Of a stretch of 64,000 nucleotides of DNA, positions 35,548-43,874 are shown piece after piece. The position numbers and the translations under genes are program-made. Position 1 is the first letter of the stretch; the number at the start of each line of letters is the position of its first letter. Source of the DNA: Streptacidiphilus albus JL83 (GTDB lineage: Bacteria; Actinomycetota; Actinomycetes; Streptomycetales; Streptomycetaceae); NCBI RefSeq assembly GCF_000744705.1, contig NZ_JQML01000001.1, forward strand, positions 2,294,001 through 2,358,000. Reading direction: 5' to 3'. A model generated the notes under the pieces. It was not told the DNA's origin. It ran no database searches and was given only the letters and a program-made list of their open reading frames with translations.

Positions 35548-36264
35548 TCAGCCCGTCTGCTGCATCCGGGCGCCGGTGATCACGTTCCCGGCCACGGTGT
35601 AGGTGCCGCTGAAGCTCTGCTGGCTGCCGTCCGTCTGGGTGGACACCAGGTCCACGGAGACCACGCCGCCGTCGACCGAGAGGATGGTGACGGCGTCCTG
35701 CTCGGTGTCCACGTAACCGGCGACGAAGTTGCTGTAGTCCGAGTCGAGGTTCTTCCCCCCGAGGCTCCAGGCGGTCTCGTAGTCCTGGGAGCTGATCGCG
35801 GCGAAGTAGGCGGTGACGGTGGCGGCCGGGCCGGTCTCGGAGGGCGAGGGGGTGGCCGTGTCGGTGTCGGTGGCCGCGTCGGTCACGGGGGCGTAGAGGT
35901 CGGTCGGGGTGGCGTAGAGGTCGGTCGGGGTGGCGTACGGGTCGGTCGTCGCGGTCGGGTAGTCCGTCTCCGGTGTGGGGACGGACGTGTCGGTCGGATA
36001 GGCCGGGGCGCCGTTGTAGCTGCCGGGGACGGCCCCGGAACCGTTGTCCGTCGCGGACGAGCCGCCCGCCCACGACCAGGGGTGCAGCGCCAGCAGCACG
36101 ATCAGCAGCAGCGGCACCCCGAGCACTCGCAGCACGTACGTCCGGACCGGTCCCGCTCCCGGGATCAGACCCGGGGCGGGGTAGCGGGCCTGCGTGGCCC
36201 GGGGCGCGCGCCGGACCAACAGGGTCTCTTCCGCCGGAGTGGACGACGTCTCGAACTCGTCCAT
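35548..36264 (-). CDS. Single-pass membrane protein with Thr/Pro linker and NTF2-like C-terminal domain
   Basis: The 238-residue protein has a cytoplasmic N-terminus of about 42 residues, one membrane helix (about 43-61), and an extracytoplasmic Thr/Pro/Asp/Tyr-rich linker. The linker includes ATPTDLY repeats encoded by 21-bp DNA repeats at 35891-35953. A C-terminal domain (about 145-238, TVTAYFAAISSQDYETAWSL) resembles NTF2-like/lumazine-binding extracellular domains. GAGG precedes ATG 36264; an in-frame ATG at 36276 is weaker. It lies 94 nt upstream of the two-TM gene on the same strand and may be the outward-facing part of the same system. Confidence 0.78.
   Translation of the reverse strand: MDEFETSSTPAEETLLVRRAPRATQARYPAPGLIPGAGPVRTYVLRVLGVPLLLIVLLALHPWSWAGGSSATDNGSGAVPGSYNGAPAYPTDTSVPTPETDYPTATTDPYATPTDLYATPTDLYAPVTDAATDTDTATPSPSETGPAATVTAYFAAISSQDYETAWSLGGKNLDSDYSNFVAGYVDTEQDAVTILSVDGGVVSVDLVSTQTDGSQQSFSGTYTVAGNVITGARMQQTG
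35891..35953 (-). repeat. 21-bp coding tandem repeat (two exact units, one diverged)
   Basis: Units 35891-35911 and 35912-35932 are identical; 35933-35953 is a diverged third copy. They encode the TPTDLYA-type repeats of the extracytoplasmic linker, so copy number can vary in frame. Confidence 0.8.
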
Positions 36265-36609
36265 GGGCCACCTCATCCGCTACTGAGAAGTCGATCTGGT
36301 TCCCGGTGCGGACCGGCTCGCCGGCCGCGCACCTCAACAGGCCGTCGGAGCGGCCGTCCACCGTGTCTCTGCACCCGCACCGGCCCCGGCAGGGGTTGGG
36401 TGACCCGGGTGTGGATTCGATGCCACCAGGTACTCCGCTTCCGCAGCCAGCGCCAGGTGCTTCCGGAGTGCTTCCGATCCGCTTCCGGCCCGCTTCGCCC
36501 CCGCCGAGCAGATGGCGCATATGACGGTTTTCCGGTGCCCGGGACGATTCGCTCCCATAAGGTTCGGACGGAGCTCGGACAGGACGCGGTGCCGCTACCA
36601 GATCCCGGG
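36265..36609. other. Divergent intergenic region, no gene seen
   Basis: This 345-nt region separates the membrane protein at 35548 (minus) from the beta-helix protein at 36610 (plus), so it should carry both promoters. Open frames here have no family resemblance. Locally lower GC occurs around 36515-36565 (CATATGACGGTTTTCCGG ... CCCATAAGG), the best place for the plus-strand promoter. Several TTCCG-containing short repeats lie at 36458-36495. No stable hairpin was noticed. Confidence 0.45.
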
Positions 36610-37695
36610 ATGGCGATCATGCAACGGACGAACCGACGCACGCTGCTCGCGGGGGCGCTGCTGGCACTGCTGCTGACCGTGCTGCTCGCCTACTGCTCGG
36701 GCACGGCGGACAGTCCGGTCGGGGTCCCGTTACCCGGCCCGGTCGGCAGCCGCCCGGCCGGAACCTCCCCCGGCAGCCCGTCCCCGAGCCGGACCCCGGC
36801 GCACAGCCGACCGGCGTCCCCGGCACCGTCCACCGCCGGCACCCCCGGCTCCGACGCCGCCCGCGGCGGCCCCTGTACCTCCCCCGGCGCCTGCGGCTTC
36901 CCCGACGCGGCGGACACCGGCCCGCGCATCCCGCTGACCCCGCACAACGTCGGGTTGCTGGAGATCACCACCAACGGCACCACCATCTCCGGCTGGGACA
37001 TCACCGGGGCGCTCGACATCTACGCCGACGACGTCACCGTGATCGACAGCCGGATCACCTCCTCCAACTGGTGGGGCATCAACCTCCGGGCCGGCTTCAG
37101 CGGACTGCGGGTCCTGCACAGCACCATCACCGGCGTGCCGGACAAGGGCCCGGACAACGGCGGCGAGGACTACGCCATCTCCAACATGGGCGGCAGCTCG
37201 ATCGAGGTCGGCTGGAACAACATCTCGGTCTTCGGCGACGCGCTGTCCATGGGCCAGGGCGACCTGCACGACAACTACGTGCACGACATCGTCCCCTTCG
37301 TGAACCTGGACGGCCAGTACCAGCACACCGACGCGGTGATCAGCGACGGCGGCAACAGCGGCACCCTGACCATCCGCCACAACACCCTGCTCAACGCCAC
37401 CGACGCCGCCCACGGCGCCTCCGCCAGCATCGGCCTCTACGCCGACACCGGGGACGTCGCCAACTGCGTCGTGGACGACAACTGGCTGGCCGGCGGCGCC
37501 TACTCGCTCTACGGCGGCGGCGCCGGGGCCAACGGCATCCGGGTCACCGACAACGTCTTCTCCACCGAGTACTTCCCCGGCGCCGGCGTCTACGGCCCGG
37601 TCGCCTACTGGAACGCGGGCGGCCGGGGCAATGTCTGGAGCGGCAACCGGATGTCCGACGGCACCGCGCTCGCTCCCCCTCCCCCGACCGGCTGA
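36610..37695 (+). CDS. Exported right-handed beta-helix protein
   Basis: The protein has about 361 residues. An N-terminal signal anchor (RTLLAGALLALLLTVLLAYC) is followed by a Pro/Ser/Thr-rich linker of about 75 residues and a parallel beta-helix domain. The latter has repeated coils such as NGTTISGWDITGALDIYADD, VTVIDSRI, TIRHNTLL and VVDDNWLAGG. Such domains are typical of pectate-lyase-like polysaccharide-active or adhesive surface proteins; no catalytic residues can be fixed. The LAYC context is a poor lipobox. ATG 36619 is an alternative start with slightly better Shine-Dalgarno spacing. Confidence 0.85.
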   Translation: MAIMQRTNRRTLLAGALLALLLTVLLAYCSGTADSPVGVPLPGPVGSRPAGTSPGSPSPSRTPAHSRPASPAPSTAGTPGSDAARGGPCTSPGACGFPDAADTGPRIPLTPHNVGLLEITTNGTTISGWDITGALDIYADDVTVIDSRITSSNWWGINLRAGFSGLRVLHSTITGVPDKGPDNGGEDYAISNMGGSSIEVGWNNISVFGDALSMGQGDLHDNYVHDIVPFVNLDGQYQHTDAVISDGGNSGTLTIRHNTLLNATDAAHGASASIGLYADTGDVANCVVDDNWLAGGAYSLYGGGAGANGIRVTDNVFSTEYFPGAGVYGPVAYWNAGGRGNVWSGNRMSDGTALAPPPPTG

Positions 37696-37749
37696 ACCGC
37701 GTACCCGCACCGTCCCCGTCCCTCCTCACCCTTTCAGGTGGTTGATCCG

Positions 37750-38442
37750 ATGCCCGGCCCCCGCGCCCTCCGCAACCGTTTCGTCGACGAACCGGGATCC
37801 CTCGGCGAGCGACTCCGCGTCGCCCGCTGGGAGACCTTCCGGCGCTTCTTCCCCGACATCGAGTCGATGACCGTGCTCGACCTCGGCGGCACCGCCGAGA
37901 TGTGGCAGCGCGCGCCGCTGCGCGCCAAGCAGGTGCACCTGGTCAACCTGGCCGAGCACCCGGCCGCGCTCCCGGACTGGATATCGGCGGAGGTCGCGGA
38001 CGTCACCGATCCCGCCGTCGCCGCCGCCCTCGGCGAGTTCGACCTGGTCTTCTCCAACTCGACCATCGAGCACGTCGGCGGGCACAGCCAGCGCCGCCGG
38101 TTCGTGGCCGCCGTCGAGTCGCTGGCGCCGCAGCACTGGATCCAGACCCCGTACCGCTACTTCCCGGTGGAGCCGCACTTCGTGGCCCCGGGCTTCCAGT
38201 TCCTGCCGCTGGCCGCCCGGGCCCGGCTGGTCCGGCGCTGGCCGCTGGTGCACAGCCGGCCCGACAGCCCGGCGTCGGCGATGGACGCCGTCGTCAACAT
38301 CGAGCTGCTGACCCGCGCCGAGATGCGCTACCTCTTCCCCGACTCGGTCCTGGTCAGCGAGCGCTTCCTGGGCCTGACCAAGTCGCTGACCGCCGTCCGC
38401 GCCACCGCCCGTCTCCCGCGCCGAGAGGACTCCGGATGCTGA
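37750..38442 (+). CDS. Class I SAM-dependent methyltransferase-like protein
   Basis: The 230-residue protein resembles class I methyltransferases: SMTVLDLGGTAEMW as motif I (Gly-rich), LVNLAEHP as motif II, and FDLVFSNSTIEHVGGHSQRR as motif IV. The PTPYRYFPVEPHF-like stretch after it is typical of a sugar/lipid-linked methyltransferase subgroup. The second Gly of motif I is shifted (DLGGTA), so cofactor binding should be checked. Start 37750 is preferred over GTG 37738. Its end overlaps the next methyltransferase by 7 nt. Confidence 0.83.
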   Translation: MPGPRALRNRFVDEPGSLGERLRVARWETFRRFFPDIESMTVLDLGGTAEMWQRAPLRAKQVHLVNLAEHPAALPDWISAEVADVTDPAVAAALGEFDLVFSNSTIEHVGGHSQRRRFVAAVESLAPQHWIQTPYRYFPVEPHFVAPGFQFLPLAARARLVRRWPLVHSRPDSPASAMDAVVNIELLTRAEMRYLFPDSVLVSERFLGLTKSLTAVRATARLPRREDSGC

Positions 38443-39443
38443 ACAACCTGGTCAACCGCCATGACGCGGACCGGCTGGTGCGCAAGGTGCGACGGCTCGA
38501 ACTGGAGCCGGTGCTGGCCAAGCTCCGGGTGCGCGGCGGCGCCCGGGTGGTGGCCCACTGGTCCGAGGTCGAGCCCTCGATGACCCAGTGGTGGGCGATC
38601 CCCGCCGTGATCCGGCGCTGGAACCTGCTGATGACCGGGGACGCCGACACCACCTATCCGGAGTACGTCGCCCGCAGGCACTTCGCGCCCCGGACCGACC
38701 TGCGCGGGCTCTCGCTCGGCTGCGGCACCGGCGGCAACGAGCTGAACTGGGCCAGGACCGGCGCGTTCGCGCTGCTGGAGGGGGTGGACGTGGCACCGGA
38801 GCGGATCGGCTTCGCCACCGCGACCGCCGCCGAGCAGGGCCTCGGCGACGTCCTCCGGTTCCGGGTCGCCGACGTCGAGCAGATGGAGCACGACGGGGAG
38901 CGCTTCGACGTGCTGCTCGGACTCCAGTCGCTGCACCACTTCGACCGGTTGGACGAGACCCTGCCGAAGCTCTCCCGGCTGCTGGAGCCGGACGGGATGT
39001 TCGTCGTCGACGAGTTCGTCGGCCCGACCAGGTTCCAGTGGACCGACCGCCAGCTGGAGGCCGCCAACGCCCTGTTACGGCTGCTCCCGGAGGAGCGCCG
39101 GCGGCAGCCGGACGGCCGGGTGAAGCACCGGGTGGTCCGGCCGAGCCGGATGTCGATGGTGCTCGACGACCCCTCCGAGGCCGTCGACGCCGCCTCGCTG
39201 CTGCCCGGACTGCGCCGGGTCTTCGACGTGGTCGAGGAGCGCCCCTACGGCGGGACGCTGCTGCACATCGTCTTCTCCGGGATCGCCCACAACTTCCTGG
39301 AGCCGGATCCGGAGACCCTGGCGCTGCTCGACCGCTGCTTCGCCGCCGAGGACGAGGCGCTGCCGGAGGTCGGCCACGACTTCGTCGCCCTGGTCTGCCG
39401 CCCGCGGGCCGGCACCCCGACGGCGGTTCGCTCGGACAGTTGA
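38436..39443 (+). CDS. SAM-dependent methyltransferase
   Basis: The 335-residue protein has a canonical motif I, LRGLSLGCGTGGNELNW, then VDVAPERIGFATATAAEQGL, and motif IV FDVLLGLQSLHHFDRLDETL, followed by LLEPDGMFVVDEFVG. An N-terminal extension of about 85 residues precedes the fold. ATG 38436 has GAGAGGA upstream and lies inside the end of the preceding methyltransferase gene (ATGCTGA), so the pair is translationally coupled. Substrate unknown; the beta-helix protein gene upstream suggests cell-surface glycan modification as one possibility. Confidence 0.9.
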   Translation: MLNNLVNRHDADRLVRKVRRLELEPVLAKLRVRGGARVVAHWSEVEPSMTQWWAIPAVIRRWNLLMTGDADTTYPEYVARRHFAPRTDLRGLSLGCGTGGNELNWARTGAFALLEGVDVAPERIGFATATAAEQGLGDVLRFRVADVEQMEHDGERFDVLLGLQSLHHFDRLDETLPKLSRLLEPDGMFVVDEFVGPTRFQWTDRQLEAANALLRLLPEERRRQPDGRVKHRVVRPSRMSMVLDDPSEAVDAASLLPGLRRVFDVVEERPYGGTLLHIVFSGIAHNFLEPDPETLALLDRCFAAEDEALPEVGHDFVALVCRPRAGTPTAVRSDS

Positions 39444-39641
39444 GCGGGCATGCTCGAAGGGGCGCGGTTGAAAGAGCGCCCCGGAAAGAGTGAGACTCTG
39501 GTAGCTGAGCCTCCGGGAGCAGCGAGAACGGCCGCACCGTCGGCCCGCAGGACCCGCTGTCGCTCGGCGGCCCACCGGGAACGTACACTGGCGGCTCGCC
39601 GCGGACCGGGCAGCGAGACATCGAGCAGGGGAGTGACCACC

Positions 39642-39980
39642 GTGGCACAGGGACGAAGCGGCATTCGCGGCAGCAGGATCGGCGCGGGCCCGATGGGTGA
39701 GACCGAGCGGGGCGAGCTGGCGGCCCGCACCGTGGTGTCGTTCTGGTGCGGCAACGGCCACCACATCCGGCCCAGCTTCTCCAGCGAGGCAGCCATCCCG
39801 GAGACCTGGGACTGCCCGAAGTGCGGCCTCCCGGCCGGCCCGGACCAGGACAACCCTCCGGCCGCCGCGAGCAGCGCCCCCTACAAGACCCACCTCGCCT
39901 ACGTCCGCGAGCGGCGCAGCGACGCGGACGGCGAGATCCTGCTGAACGAGGCGCTGGCCAAGCTCCGCGGCGAGTTCTAG
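39642..39980 (+). CDS. rbpA: RNA polymerase-binding protein RbpA
   Basis: The 112-residue protein matches actinobacterial RbpA: the N-terminal IRGSRIGAGPMGETERGE, the core FWCGNGHHIRPSF ... TWDCPKCGLPAG (zinc-type Cys set), and the sigma-interaction tail THLAYVRERRSDADGEILLN. It binds sigma HrdB and the polymerase beta subunit and stabilises open complexes. GTG 39642 has GGGGAG 8 nt upstream; GTG 39633 is too close to it. A palindromic terminator follows. Confidence 0.97.
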   Translation: MAQGRSGIRGSRIGAGPMGETERGELAARTVVSFWCGNGHHIRPSFSSEAAIPETWDCPKCGLPAGPDQDNPPAAASSAPYKTHLAYVRERRSDADGEILLNEALAKLRGEF

Positions 39981-39998
39981 TCGGAGACAGTGCACGGC

Positions 39999-40040
39999 AG
40001 CGCGCCCGGGGACCGGAATTCCGGTCCCCGAGCGCGCTGC
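39999..40040. terminator. Bidirectional terminator between rbpA and the S15-type hydrolase
   Basis: GGGGACCGGAATTCCGGTCCCC (40009-40030) is perfectly self-complementary and is extended by CAGCGCGC/GCGCGCTG arms. It lies 18 nt after rbpA and 11 nt after the convergent gene's stop. Confidence 0.85.
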
Positions 40041-40050
40041 TGACGTCAGG

Positions 40051-41571
40051 TCAGCCGACGGGCACGGTCAGCGTGCCGCCGCTGAAGGCGTCGGTCGAAC
40101 CGGTCTGGTCGGCATCGGCGTAGAGCAGGTCCTTGGTGCCGACGACCAGCGCCAGGTGGTCGCCGGCCGGGACGTCGTAGTCGATGGCGTTGAGGTCCAG
40201 CGAGACCGACAGCGGCTGCCCGGGGGTGGCGCCGAGGTAGCTGTAGGGCGCATGGGTGACCAGGGCGGCGCTGCCCAGCCAGTTGACGTCGTAGAGGTAG
40301 GCCACCAGGGTGCCGCTGCCGGCGCTGGGCGTGACCGTGAGCCGGACGTCGGGGATGCCCCGGACGTCGGCGCCGGACCCGAGCGTCGGCCCCTCCCAGA
40401 CGGCGGCGTCGGAGCGGTCCACCAGCGGCAGCCAGACGGCCGGCGGGGTGCCGGTGATCTGGGTGAGCCCGTTGGTGACGAAGGGGACTCCGGCGTTGGC
40501 CACGGTGTAGTAGCCGGAGTCGATGGTGGTCGCCCCCAGGTTCACCGTGTCCGTGCCGGTGGAGGTCGAGGCCCAGTCCGGGTAGTGCTGCTGGACGCCG
40601 GAGCCGACGGCGGTGAGGTCGACCCCGGTGGTGGCGGTGGACGCGCCGTCGAGGTAGGTGTCGAACCAGTCGCCGACATTGGTCCAGACGGTGTTCGGCA
40701 GTCCGGCCAGGCCGGTGAGCTCGACCGTGGCGTGGTCGCCGGGGGCGAGGTCGAGCCGCTTGGGGCCGGTGTACTGGTTGAAGAACGAGACGATCTGGTC
40801 GGGGGCGAAGAAGCTGTCGCCGAAGGCGTTGGAGATGTAGACGGCCGGGTGGTTGGCGTCCAGCTGGCTCAGGTAGCTGTCGGGTGAGCGGACCGCGGCC
40901 CAGGACTCGACCCAGGGAATGTCCGTGTTGCTGCTCAGGTCGCTGAGCGCCTGGGTGAGTTGGGCGTCCGGACGGCCCGTCAGCTGTCCGAGGAAGCCGA
41001 GCAGGTCGGCGGCGAGCAGGTGCCGGGTCTGGTTGCCGTAGAGCGAGTAGGTGAGGTCGGTCCAGGCGCTCATCGCGGCGACGGCCCTGATCCTCGGGTC
41101 GTGGGCGGCGGCCAGCAGCGAGAGCCCGGCGCCGTAGGAGACCCCGGCGAAGCCGATCCGGCCGGGGTCGGCGCCGGTGTTGGCCAGCATCCAGTCGATG
41201 ACCGAGGAGGCGTCGGCGACGTCCTGCGGGCTCGCGACATGGATCTGACCACCGGAGTCGAGGAAGCCCTCGGGTGTGTACGAGAACACGACGTAGCCGC
41301 GCCGGGCGAGCTGGACCTCCTGCGCGATGTACTCGACGTCGTTGAGAGACCAACTGGAGATGAACACGATGGCCGGGTGGGGTCCGGGGGTGGTCGGCTG
41401 GTCGACATTGGCACTGAGCAGCGTCCCGTCCGCCCCCGGGATGCTCAGGAAGGTCGGTCCGGTGGTCGGGAGGGTGGTTGCCGCGGTGGCCGCGCGGGCG
41501 GCCGGAGCAAGGCCGACCAGTGCACAGATCAGTGCCGCGACCAGCGACAACAGACTCAGACGCCTGGGCAT
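40051..41571 (-). CDS. Secreted S15-type (CocE/NonD, X-Pro dipeptidyl-peptidase-like) hydrolase
   Basis: The 506-residue protein has a Sec signal peptide (LSLVAALICALVGLAPAARA). The alpha/beta-hydrolase domain has the nucleophile elbow GFAGVSYGAGLSLL, a late acid region and the His in LAPGDHATVEL. The C-terminal jelly-roll ends SVSLDLNAIDYDVPAGDHLA and LALVVGT. This fits secreted acyl-esterase or X-Pro dipeptidyl-peptidase enzymes. It is divergent from the phospholipase C gene across 288 nt. Confidence 0.9.
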   Translation of the reverse strand: MPRRLSLLSLVAALICALVGLAPAARAATAATTLPTTGPTFLSIPGADGTLLSANVDQPTTPGPHPAIVFISSWSLNDVEYIAQEVQLARRGYVVFSYTPEGFLDSGGQIHVASPQDVADASSVIDWMLANTGADPGRIGFAGVSYGAGLSLLAAAHDPRIRAVAAMSAWTDLTYSLYGNQTRHLLAADLLGFLGQLTGRPDAQLTQALSDLSSNTDIPWVESWAAVRSPDSYLSQLDANHPAVYISNAFGDSFFAPDQIVSFFNQYTGPKRLDLAPGDHATVELTGLAGLPNTVWTNVGDWFDTYLDGASTATTGVDLTAVGSGVQQHYPDWASTSTGTDTVNLGATTIDSGYYTVANAGVPFVTNGLTQITGTPPAVWLPLVDRSDAAVWEGPTLGSGADVRGIPDVRLTVTPSAGSGTLVAYLYDVNWLGSAALVTHAPYSYLGATPGQPLSVSLDLNAIDYDVPAGDHLALVVGTKDLLYADADQTGSTDAFSGGTLTVPVG

Positions 41572-41708
41572 GGGGGTGCCTCCAACGGGATGTTACTTAG
41601 CGGAAACATCGATGGTTACTGGAAGGTAAGGTCTCACGCGCCCAAGCACAATGAACATGACGAGATTTCTGCTCCGACCGGCGCGCGAGACCTACCGCGA
41701 GAGCGTTC

Positions 41709-41730
41709 CGTCATCTACGGTTCACCCGTC
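41709..41730 (+). promoter_or_regulatory. Candidate PHO box upstream of phospholipase C
   Basis: GTTCACCCGTC (41720-41730) matches the Streptomyces PhoP direct-repeat unit GTTCACC. The preceding 11 bp, CGTCATCTACG, is a weaker unit in the same phase. The site is 130 nt before the phospholipase C start and 138 nt from the divergent hydrolase. PhoP control of phospholipases under phosphate limitation is established in streptomycetes; here it is inferred from one good unit. Confidence 0.4.
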
Positions 41731-41859
41731 GGACAAGAAACATGTCCAGACAAGTGGGCGCCGTTTGCCGCACCTTTCTCTGTGTCGTGACCCACGTGTG
41801 CCGCGCGTCCCCCTGGTCGATTCCGTTGGCCCCGCGCTGCCCTGACGAAAGGTCCCCGC

Positions 41860-43824
41860 ATGTCCCCGATCTCCCGTCGGACGCTTCTCGGCTCCGCCGC
41901 CGCCATCGGCGCCGGCAGTGCCCTGGGCGTACTGCCGCTCAACGTCCGCAAGGCCATGGCTGCCAGTACCGGTTCCGGTTCGCTCTCCTCGGTCAAGCAC
42001 GTGGTGATCCTGATGCAGGAGAACCGATCGTTCGACCACTACTACGGAACGCTCCAGGGCGTCCGGGGTTACGGCGACACCTCGCTGCTGCGCTTCCCCA
42101 AGGGCTCCAACGTCTGGAACCAGAACACCAAGGGCTCGGCCGGCGGCGGATCGACCCTGCTGCCCTGGCACCTGAACACCGCGCTCACCGACGCCCAGCA
42201 GGTGGAGGACCTGGACCACTCCTGGAGCGGCACCCACGGCGCCTGGAACGACGGCCTGAACAACAACTGGATCCCGGAGAAGACCGGGTACACCATGGGC
42301 TACTACAACCGCACCGACATCCCGTTCCAGTACGCGCTGGCGGACGCCTTCACCATCTGCGACCAGTACTTCTGCTCGGTCCAGGGTCCGACCAACCCGA
42401 ACCGGCTGTACCAGTGGACCGGCATGATCGACCCGAACGGCACCGGCGGCGGACCGGTCACCGACAACAGCGAGGACGGCTACTCCTGGACCACCTACCC
42501 GGAGATGCTCCAGGACGCGGGCGTCTCCTGGCGGGTCTACCAGGAGCCGGACAACTTCGACGACAACCCGCTGGCCTGGTTCACCCAGTTCAAGTCCGCC
42601 TCGACCAGCTCCCCGCTGTACACCAACGGCATGGCCCGGGTCAGCAGCGTCAGCTCGGCCATCGCCTCCGACATCGCCAACGGCGTCTTCCCGACCGTCT
42701 CCTGGGTGGTCGCCCCGACCGCGCAGAGCGAGCACCCGGCCAACCGCCCGGCCGACGGCGCCAACTTCGTCAGCGGCGTGCTGTCGGCCATCGCGACCAA
42801 CCAGGCCGTCTGGGACTCCACCGTGGTCTTCTACAACTTCGACGAGAACGACGGCTTCTTCGACCACGTCGCCCCGCCGACCGCGCCCTCCGGCACGGCC
42901 GACGAGTTCGTCAGCGGGCTGCCGATCGGCATGGGCCCGCGCGTCCCGATGACCGTGATCTCCCCCTGGTCGACCGGTGGCCTGGTCAACTCGCAGACCT
43001 TCGACCACACTTCACCGCTCCAGTTCGCCGAGCTGGTCACCGGCGTCCAGTGCGGCAACATCTCCGCCTGGCGGCGCCAGGTCGCCGGCAACCTGACCAG
43101 CGCCTTCAACTTCGGCGTCAGCCCGGTCGCCTTCCCGACCACCCTGCCGAACACCGCCGCGCTGGTCACCGCCGCCAACAACCAGGAGTCGCTGCCGGCT
43201 CCGACCGTCCCGAAGTCCGGCGCGCTGCCCGCGCAGGAGTCCGGCGACCGCCCGGCGCTGCCCCTCGGCTACGTCTTCAACACCACCTCCTGGACCGACA
43301 CCTCGACCAACCGGATCTGGTTCCAGACGGTCTCGGCCGGCACCCTCGGCGGCGGCTTCACCGCCTACACCGTCAATGACCGCACCTTCGCCGCCTGGCA
43401 GTACACCTGTGCGGCGGGCGGCACCATCTCGGACTACTTCTCCGCCAAGACCTACGGCGGCGGCCCCTACGACTTCGACGTCCACGGCCCGGACGGCTAC
43501 CTGCGCGGCTTCCAGGGCAACGTGCTGACCTGGACCAACAGCAGCATGGCGCACCCCGAGGCGTACGTGGTCGACAACAAGGACGGCGCCACCCTGGCCC
43601 TGACCGTCAGCAACGCCGGATCGGTCTCCACCGTCTTCACCATCAACCCCAACGCCGCCTACCTCGCCTCCGGCGGCACCGCCACCACGGTCACCGTCGC
43701 GGCCGGCGGCAGCCACAGCACCACCCTGAAGGCCACCTCGGCCGGGCGCTACGACTACACCGTCACCGCCTCCACCGGCGACGGCTTCGCCCGCCGCTTC
43801 GCCGGCCGGCTCTACGCCCAGTAG
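41860..43824 (+). CDS. plcN: Tat-exported phosphocholine-specific phospholipase C
   Basis: The 654-residue enzyme starts with a Tat signal peptide (SRRTLLGSAAAIGAGSALG). The phosphoesterase domain has VVILMQENRSFDHYYGTLQG and VRGYGD, FNFDENDGFFDHVAPP-type metal site (YNFDENDGFFDHV) and GPRVPMTVISPWS. Two DUF756-type beta-sandwich domains follow at the C-terminus (about 455-650). It releases phosphorylated head groups and diacylglycerol. The adjacent glp operon and a possible PHO box suggest phosphate and glycerol scavenging from lipids. Confidence 0.94.
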   Translation: MSPISRRTLLGSAAAIGAGSALGVLPLNVRKAMAASTGSGSLSSVKHVVILMQENRSFDHYYGTLQGVRGYGDTSLLRFPKGSNVWNQNTKGSAGGGSTLLPWHLNTALTDAQQVEDLDHSWSGTHGAWNDGLNNNWIPEKTGYTMGYYNRTDIPFQYALADAFTICDQYFCSVQGPTNPNRLYQWTGMIDPNGTGGGPVTDNSEDGYSWTTYPEMLQDAGVSWRVYQEPDNFDDNPLAWFTQFKSASTSSPLYTNGMARVSSVSSAIASDIANGVFPTVSWVVAPTAQSEHPANRPADGANFVSGVLSAIATNQAVWDSTVVFYNFDENDGFFDHVAPPTAPSGTADEFVSGLPIGMGPRVPMTVISPWSTGGLVNSQTFDHTSPLQFAELVTGVQCGNISAWRRQVAGNLTSAFNFGVSPVAFPTTLPNTAALVTAANNQESLPAPTVPKSGALPAQESGDRPALPLGYVFNTTSWTDTSTNRIWFQTVSAGTLGGGFTAYTVNDRTFAAWQYTCAAGGTISDYFSAKTYGGGPYDFDVHGPDGYLRGFQGNVLTWTNSSMAHPEAYVVDNKDGATLALTVSNAGSVSTVFTINPNAAYLASGGTATTVTVAAGGSHSTTLKATSAGRYDYTVTASTGDGFARRFAGRLYAQ

Positions 43825-43831
43825 CAGGTCG

Positions 43832-43868
43832 GTGGGCCGGACACCCCGCCCCGGGGCGTCCGGCCCAC
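43832..43868. terminator. Bidirectional terminator between plcN and glpK
   Basis: GTGGGCCGGAC and GTCCGGCCCAC frame an inner CCCCG/CGGGG pair, making a stem of about 17 bp with one mismatch. It lies 8 nt after plcN and 7 nt after the convergent glpK stop. Confidence 0.8.
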
Positions 43869-43874
43869 GCCGCG

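Noticed and set aside
39570-39641. SigR-type promoter before rbpA
   Set aside because: A GGGAAC element is present, but no matching GTT box at the right spacing could be found.
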